A stretch of 64,000 nucleotides of DNA from NCBI GenBank assembly GCA_000438075.1, contig FR903546.1, positions 62,001 through 126,000 of the forward strand, written 5' to 3'. Source of the DNA: Clostridium sp. CAG:609 (lineage in GTDB: Bacteria; Bacillota_I; Bacilli_A; RF39; UBA660). Made by a program: the position numbers and the translations under genes. The notes beneath the pieces were generated by a model. That model was not told the origin of the DNA and ran no database searches. It worked only from the letters and a program-made list of their open reading frames with translations. Positions 59,422-64,000 of this stretch are shown piece by piece. Every line of letters starts with the position of its first letter. The first letter of the stretch is position 1.

Positions 59422-60204
59422 ATGAAAAAAAGAATAATTAGTGCAATAGTTGCTTTATTAATAGTAGTACCCCTTATAATAATGGGCGGTATTTATTTTG
59501 AAATAGGTCTATGTCTAATCGCAGCCTTAGCTTATAAAGAAATAATTGATTTACCAAAATCACACGGAGAAATACCTAATTTAATGATTGGCTTAAGTCT
59601 TGTATTAATGCTTATATTAAGTAATTATAGTATGATGGATTTAGGAAATGGCTATGATTATTCACTTATAGCTTTGATATTACTTGCAATGTTAATACCT
59701 TTAGTATTTTATAAAAATGATACTTATAAAAGTAGTGATGCATTCTATTTAATAGGTATGAGTTTCTTACTTGGTATAGCATTTAATACGTTCCTAATAA
59801 TAAGAAGTGAATCAGTATATTTACTAGCATGGATATTATTCATTCCAATGTTTAATGATATATTTGCTTACCTAATAGGATCAAAATTTGGCCATCACAA
59901 AATGTGTAAGGAAATAAGTCCAAACAAAACGTGGGAAGGATCAATCGGTGGTTTACTTGCTGGTAGTCTTATAAGTTTAATTTTTTATAACTTTCTAATA
60001 AGTTCAATTGATATCAAACTAGTAATTATAACAATTATCTTATCAATAGTAGGTCAAATTGGAGACTTAATAATGAGTAAAATTAAAAGAGAAAATGGTA
60101 TCAAAGATTTTTCAAATATCTTGCCAGGTCATGGTGGAATACTTGATAGATTAGATAGTAGTATATTTGTAGTTTTAGCATATGCATTAATGATGAGTCT
60201 ATAA
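59422..60204 (+). CDS. cdsA: Phosphatidate cytidylyltransferase
   Basis: 260 aa integral membrane enzyme that makes CDP-diacylglycerol for phospholipid synthesis. About seven helices, and the CdsA signature near the C-terminus: KFGHHKMCKEISPNKTWEG, then GDLIMSKIKRENGIKDF and LPGHGGILDRLDS, with the metal-binding acidic residues present. ATG 59422 follows GGAGG. rseP follows after 13 bases, the usual cdsA-rseP pair; dxr and uppS, often beside them, are absent here. Confidence 0.94.
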   Translation: MKKRIISAIVALLIVVPLIIMGGIYFEIGLCLIAALAYKEIIDLPKSHGEIPNLMIGLSLVLMLILSNYSMMDLGNGYDYSLIALILLAMLIPLVFYKNDTYKSSDAFYLIGMSFLLGIAFNTFLIIRSESVYLLAWILFIPMFNDIFAYLIGSKFGHHKMCKEISPNKTWEGSIGGLLAGSLISLIFYNFLISSIDIKLVIITIILSIVGQIGDLIMSKIKRENGIKDFSNILPGHGGILDRLDSSIFVVLAYALMMSL

Positions 60205-60217
60205 GGAGGATGACATA

Positions 60218-61270
60218 ATGTGGTTTATTTCAATATTAATATTAATTTTTATATTAGGCATTATAATACTTGTTCATGAATTTGGACATTTTATCTGGGC
60301 TAAAAAGTTTGGTGTTCATATTTATGAGTTTTCAATAGGTATGGGTCCAGTTATTCATACTCATAAGGGTAAAGATAAAATAAATTATAATATCAGAGCA
60401 TTCCCAATTGGTGGTTTTGTATCAATGGCTGGAGAAGTTTATGAAGATGCTGATGGTTCAGTAAAAAAAGAAGATTATATGTGTAATAAACCTTGGTGGC
60501 AAAGAATTATAATATTGGTAGCAGGTGTAGTAAATAACTTCATATTAGCAATAGTTCTATTATTTATAAGTGCCTTAATCTGGGGAGGAAGTACCCTTGA
60601 TGCAAAAGTAAAAAACACAGTTGAGGGTTATCCAATGGCAGAAGCTGGAATTAAATCCGGTGATATCATAACAAGCATCAATGGTAAAAAAGTAAATTCC
60701 TGGGATGTTGCTCAAATTATATTAGTTATGAAAAATAAAAATGATTACTATACATTCGAAGTAAAACATGAAGATGGTAGCAAAGACACATACAAAGTTG
60801 TACCAAAAGTTGAAAAAGAAGAAAATGGTACAGAAAGACAAGTATTTGGTATTCAAATAGATCAAACCCCATTAACTGGTTTTGTTGGTTCACTAAAATA
60901 TGCATTCTTAAAATTTGGTAGTGTAGTAGAATCAATGTGGCTTACAGTAGGTGGCTTAATTACTGGAAAAATTTCAACTAGTGCCTTATCTGGTCCAGTA
61001 GGTATGTATCAAGTAGTTAATGAAGGAGTTGCCCTTGGACTTAATTACATGATTTATATTACAGCATTTTTATCAATCAATGTTGGATTTATAAATATTT
61101 TACCATTCCCAGCATTTGATGGAGGCAGAGTATTCTTCCTTATTGTTGAAAAAATAAAAGGAAGCCCAATAAATTCAAAATTTGAAAACACATGTCACAT
61201 GATTGGTTTTTGTTTATTACTATTATTAATGTTACTAATAACAGCCCAAGATATAATAAGATTATTCTAA
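60218..61270 (+). CDS. rseP: Site-2 zinc protease RseP/RasP
   Basis: 350 aa. Intramembrane metalloprotease: HEFGH at residues 20-24 in the first helix supplies two zinc ligands, and NILPFPAFDGGR near the C-terminus supplies the third. A single PDZ domain (about 120-205, EAGIKSGDIITSINGKKV) lies between. Family members cut anti-sigma factors and remnant signal peptides in the membrane. AAGGAGG precedes the start. It ends at a terminator. Confidence 0.95.
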   Translation: MWFISILILIFILGIIILVHEFGHFIWAKKFGVHIYEFSIGMGPVIHTHKGKDKINYNIRAFPIGGFVSMAGEVYEDADGSVKKEDYMCNKPWWQRIIILVAGVVNNFILAIVLLFISALIWGGSTLDAKVKNTVEGYPMAEAGIKSGDIITSINGKKVNSWDVAQIILVMKNKNDYYTFEVKHEDGSKDTYKVVPKVEKEENGTERQVFGIQIDQTPLTGFVGSLKYAFLKFGSVVESMWLTVGGLITGKISTSALSGPVGMYQVVNEGVALGLNYMIYITAFLSINVGFINILPFPAFDGGRVFFLIVEKIKGSPINSKFENTCHMIGFCLLLLLMLLITAQDIIRLF

Positions 61271-61294
61271 AGTTGCAAAATATGCAACTTTTTT
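61270..61294 (+). terminator. Terminator after rseP
   Basis: AAGTTGCA and TGCAACTT flank AAATA, followed by T residues; it begins at the rseP stop. Confidence 0.85.
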
Positions 61295-61301
61295 AATTCA
61301 T

Positions 61302-61325
61302 AAAAAAACTGCCTTTAGGCAGTTT
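61302..61325 (-). terminator. Minus-strand terminator
   Basis: AAACTGCC (61306-61313) pairs with GGCAGTTT (61318-61325). The A run at 61302-61308 is the T run on the minus strand. It closes the two-gene minus-strand unit. Confidence 0.8.
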
Positions 61326-61332
61326 ACAATAA

Positions 61333-61566
61333 TTATGAAGATTTAACTTCTTCAGTAAAACCTTTCAAAGCTTTTAAAAATTCATCATGGTCATTTAGAC
61401 CTACAAGAAATTCTTCACCATTAATGATATTAATTTTTCTAATACAAAACGAAGCAACATCATCAGTCTTAGTTAAAAAAACAAACTTTGCATTATCAAC
61501 TACTATTTCTTTAGTAACAATATAATCATTATTATCTTCGAGAGTTATTATTTCAACATCTTCCAT
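61333..61566 (-). CDS. Uncharacterised small protein, 77 aa
   Basis: Small acidic alpha/beta protein (MEDVEIITLEDNNDYIVTKE; FVFLTKTDDVASFCIRKINI; a final helix DEFLKALKGFTEE). Its size and layout recall the DUF1292-type proteins, but the match is weak. Its ATG shares one base with the stop of the upstream gene (TAATG), with GGAGGAGC as ribosome site, so the two are translated together. Confidence 0.6.
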   Translation of the reverse strand: MEDVEIITLEDNNDYIVTKEIVVDNAKFVFLTKTDDVASFCIRKINIINGEEFLVGLNDHDEFLKALKGFTEEVKSS

Positions 61567-62267
61567 TATCTTGCTCCTCCTTGATTTAATTCACTAAGTA
61601 ATTCATTTACTTCATCCATATTAACATTACCTTTTGCATACGCTATAAGGACTTTGTTCATTAAGGATTCATAGTCACTAAGTGAAATACTTTTACTATC
61701 CAAATAATCTTGGAAAGAATTATGCATACAAGCTCTAATTTCATTTTCGGTATATTTACTTGGATCATTAGCTATAAGAGTAGACATATTTTGAAATATT
61801 TTATCCATATGCTCAATCTTATCATAATCCCCAAGTTTATTATAACAACCATAGATTCTTGTATCAATATCATAATTTTTGTTATTATCCAAAATATCTT
61901 TTGATGCACCACCAACATCATACCACCAATAGTATTCACCAGCTTGTTCATTAAAGCCACCATATTCCTTATTAGCAGTAGCAGACTCTCCAAGTTCAGT
62001 CTCTATTCTTTTAACTTCAGCATTTAATTCTTGAGTATTTTTAATAGATTTAGCTCCAACAGTTAAAAGAGAACCAAGTGCTACAAACAATATAGCTTTT
62101 TCAGCCAAATTTTTAACACCTTTAGTTTTTTGAATAGTACGCCTTTTGTTTCTAACCTTAGGTCTATTTACACTCATTTCTTCAGCACTAGATGAAAAAC
62201 TCCTTTTTGCAGTACCATCTTGATTAAATAGTGCATTAACAGAATAATCTAATTCATTTACATCCAT
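61566..62267 (-). CDS. Uncharacterised membrane protein, 233 aa
   Basis: A polar N-terminus (about 1-52, ending with basic RNKRRTIQKTKG), one hydrophobic helix (about 57-75, AILFVALGSLLTVGA), then a soluble region starting with a coiled coil (NTQELNAEVKRIETELGE) and a helical C-terminus. Not recognised. It is first in a two-gene minus-strand unit and divergent from the 358-aa gene, with about 125 bases between them. Confidence 0.6.
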   Translation of the reverse strand: MDVNELDYSVNALFNQDGTAKRSFSSSAEEMSVNRPKVRNKRRTIQKTKGVKNLAEKAILFVALGSLLTVGAKSIKNTQELNAEVKRIETELGESATANKEYGGFNEQAGEYYWWYDVGGASKDILDNNKNYDIDTRIYGCYNKLGDYDKIEHMDKIFQNMSTLIANDPSKYTENEIRACMHNSFQDYLDSKSISLSDYESLMNKVLIAYAKGNVNMDEVNELLSELNQGGAR

Positions 62268-62346
62268 TTTATACCTTCTTCCTATTATAATTTTACCCTA
62301 AAAAGTGTAACTTGGCAATAAATTTTTTAAAATTTGACAAGTTATA

Positions 62347-62375
62347 TTGCAATGTTTTAGCTAATTTGGTATAAT
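62347..62375 (+). promoter_or_regulatory. Promoter of the 358-aa gene
   Basis: TTGCAA (62347-62352), 17 bases, TATAAT (62370-62375). Confidence 0.7.
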
Positions 62376-62393
62376 TTATGAAGAATAGGTTAG

Positions 62394-63470
62394 GTGAGGC
62401 TAGTGAGCTTAAGTGTAATAGATAAATATATAAGTAAAAAATCTAAAGACTTACTCGAATACGCAAAAATTTTAGAATCAATCATAAGTATTGAGGATAA
62501 CAATTTGTGGCATAGCAAGAAAGATTTTACAAAATATGCAAAAGAAGTAATAGAAAATTATGCTGACAATTATTATTTCCAAAACAATATTCATAAGGAT
62601 AATCCAATTGAGTATTCAAACGACAACATCAATTTTGTCTTAAAAGCAATCTTAGAATATTGTCGCCTACATGACACAATAGATATAGTAAAACTAAGAA
62701 AAAACGAAACATTTCTATTGTCAGTTATTATATGTAGTGCATGTTACGTAGATTTTGCTTGTAACGTCGTCGATGGTGATTATCAAGATACTAAAAATAA
62801 ATTTAAATATCTACTTAGTTATTTGAGAAAAACTAAGGTATTAAATGTTAAAGACAACAAGTATTTTGTTAATGACTTATTCGAAGCAATCAAGAAAAAC
62901 GCTGCAGAAGATAAAAAAATTCTAAGTGGTCTAGAAAGTGAAGCATTTAAAAACACATACAAGATGTTAAGTAACAATCCAGTAATATATGATGTATCAT
63001 ATACTTACAACATTCCAGATTTAGAAAATTTTGATGAAAACTTATCCAAACGGGTACTTGCAACGTATGAAAATAAATTCTTTGAAATGTCACTCGATGT
63101 TTTAGAATTAAAAATTCTCGAAGAACTAATCAGCAACAGAGAAATGCCAACTTATGTAATTCGTGTTAACAAATATTTAAAAAAAGCAAACATCGTTAGA
63201 AAATTAAATAACAAATATTTAAAAGATAATATTAAAATATTAATTCCGTTTGAACACGAAGTTGAGTATCAAACAAACATTAAAGATTTAAAAGAAATAG
63301 GTATGAGTTTTATCTACGAACTTGAAGAAACCAAAAACATCGAAGCAACAATATTTATGGATAATACGGAAGTGCTCGTAGACAAAGAATTTATAAAAAA
63401 TAATTTAGACAATGAAAATAATTTCAAAAAAATGAACGTTAAACTAATTGTAAAGAATAAGGAGGATTAG
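62394..63470 (+). CDS. Uncharacterised cytosolic protein, 358 aa
   Basis: Not recognised. Helical first half with LWHSKKDFTKYAKEVIENYADNY and several Cys (VIICSACYVDFACNVVD), mixed second half; no signal peptide or membrane span. The start is uncertain: GTG 62394 and GTG 62403 are both in frame, with GGTTAGG and GGTGAGG sites at imperfect distances. The leader from the promoter is very short. A GGAGG links it to the next gene three bases downstream, so the two form an operon. Confidence 0.6.
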   Translation: MRLVSLSVIDKYISKKSKDLLEYAKILESIISIEDNNLWHSKKDFTKYAKEVIENYADNYYFQNNIHKDNPIEYSNDNINFVLKAILEYCRLHDTIDIVKLRKNETFLLSVIICSACYVDFACNVVDGDYQDTKNKFKYLLSYLRKTKVLNVKDNKYFVNDLFEAIKKNAAEDKKILSGLESEAFKNTYKMLSNNPVIYDVSYTYNIPDLENFDENLSKRVLATYENKFFEMSLDVLELKILEELISNREMPTYVIRVNKYLKKANIVRKLNNKYLKDNIKILIPFEHEVEYQTNIKDLKEIGMSFIYELEETKNIEATIFMDNTEVLVDKEFIKNNLDNENNFKKMNVKLIVKNKED

Positions 63471-63473
63471 AAG

Positions 63474-64000
63474 ATGAGTGTGTATGGTGAATTTTTTACA
63501 AAGTTTATGGGACCATTATTCGAAGGGTTCATAAAAATATTCAAGGGTTTAGGTGAAGGGTTATTCCAAATGTTTAATGTAGTAACTTACATAACAGTAA
63601 TCGGGGACTATAAAAGTGATTTAAAAGGATTAGGTCTATTAGTAATGGTTTTATCAATAGTATTCCTACTTGCAATAATGGCACTTATTGTGTTCTTAAT
63701 CTATAAATCAGTAAAAACATATCTAAGATATCGTAGAAATGTTAAAAAAGAAGACATGTTAGTAGAAGAAATTGATTCATTAAATAATGAAATTTTCAAA
63801 CTAAAAAGAAATGCTGAAAAGTTCAGTGAACTTGCAAATGCAAACGGAGAAATTGAATACAATGAAGACGGAACTCCAAAGAACGAACTAAAAGAAGGAG
63901 AAAGCAGATTCTTTAAACTAAGTACAGTTGATGCAAAATTCAAAGACTATACTCCTGAAGAAATTGTTAACAACTTCACATTAGAAAGTTTCTGCGATAC
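63474..64000 (+). CDS. Membrane protein with coiled coil, 3' end outside the window
   Basis: 175 visible residues without a stop. Amphipathic N-terminus (FFTKFMGPLFEGFIKIFKGL), one transmembrane helix (about 57-80, LGLLVMVLSIVFLLAIMALI), then a basic stretch KTYLRYRRNVKK and a coiled coil (about 95-125, VEEIDSLNNEIFKLKRN), followed by a soluble region that runs off the window. GGAGG nine bases before ATG 63474 fixes the start. Family not recognised. Confidence 0.7.
   Translation, partial: MSVYGEFFTKFMGPLFEGFIKIFKGLGEGLFQMFNVVTYITVIGDYKSDLKGLGLLVMVLSIVFLLAIMALIVFLIYKSVKTYLRYRRNVKKEDMLVEEIDSLNNEIFKLKRNAEKFSELANANGEIEYNEDGTPKNELKEGESRFFKLSTVDAKFKDYTPEEIVNNFTLESFCD

Noticed and set aside
61710..61904. 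Plus-strand frame opposite the 233-aa membrane protein
   Set aside because: Shadow of the minus-strand gene; no promoter or ribosome site.
1..64000. A reverse transcriptase or Avd gene to complete a retroelement in this window
   Set aside because: I found no YxDD-type reverse transcriptase in any frame; if it exists it lies elsewhere in the genome.
1..64000. CRISPR arrays or Cas genes
   Set aside because: No regularly spaced repeats and no cas-like proteins are visible.
1..64000. Mollicutes code (TGA as Trp)
   Set aside because: TGA ends rel, tmk, mutS, ireB and the ABC ATPase at the expected places, and Trp residues in conserved motifs are TGG.

Overview
The window looks like the chromosome of an uncultured, very AT-rich Gram-positive bacterium (Firmicutes/Bacilli, Erysipelotrichia or RF39-like by gene content; this is inference). 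Reasons: Firmicutes-type gene orders (rel-dtd; ireB-ruvX-DUF1292-mltG-trmR-U32-U32-greA), sporulation-family proteins (SpoIVB, SpoIIM), consensus sigma-A promoters with 17-base spacers, strong GGAGG ribosome sites and short hairpin terminators with T runs. TGA is used as a stop (rel, tmk, mutS, ireB) and Trp is TGG, so the code is 11 and not the Mollicutes code 4.

Layout. 1-5.4 kb: end of rel, dtd, a GtrA membrane protein, SpoIVB, an esterase, a NUDIX hydrolase and a lone type IV pilus/competence ATPase on the minus strand. 5.6-15.1 kb: a nucleotidase-like HAD protein, ruvB, then a one-carbon/dTMP run (folD, glyA, thyX, tmk), queA and ppdK. 15.2-20.6 kb: an accessory stretch with a broken HTH gene, a HEPN (RX4H) protein, decayed minus-strand coding sequence, and a two-gene unit encoding an AbiEii-like protein and a thioester/SpaA surface adhesin. 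20.6-32.7 kb: mutS, an ABC exporter, a ZIP transporter, lon, murF, tgt and small membrane proteins. 32.7-36.2 kb: a surface protein with a hypervariable C-terminal cassette, a PfkB kinase, an Smr protein, and a small protein behind two perfect promoters. 36.3-38.2 kb: two tRNA genes, a probable type I toxin-like small-peptide locus, RNA-like intergenic elements and a zinc-protease-like protein. 38.2-49.7 kb: the ireB...greA run, tig, spoIIM, mnmA and membrane proteins. 49.8-52.3 kb: a truncated glycosyltransferase joined to a second copy of the variable cassette, whose 3' flank is split by an IS4-like element. 52.3-64 kb: an ABC transporter, a polysaccharide deacetylase, an Rpn-type nuclease, a pilin-VWA fusion, cdsA, rseP and uncharacterised membrane proteins.

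How genes work together: folD, glyA, thyX and tmk form a chain from serine/one-carbon units to dTDP. queA and tgt (queuosine), mnmA (s2U) and trmR/trhP-like genes (ho5U/mo5U) all modify wobble bases. murF, mltG, ireB, the deacetylase, cdsA and rseP serve the envelope.

The most unusual signal is the pair of 183-base cassettes at 34163-34345 and 50440-50622. They align without gaps. Their scaffold is nearly invariant, but 20 of 27 central codons differ, 32 of 38 differences fall at codon positions 1 and 2, and both are visibly more G+C-rich than the host sequence. This is what the variable region of a diversity-generating retroelement target looks like; no reverse transcriptase or A-rich template repeat lies in this window. 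A second candidate system is the 29-residue hydrophobic peptide locus at 36.5-36.8 kb.
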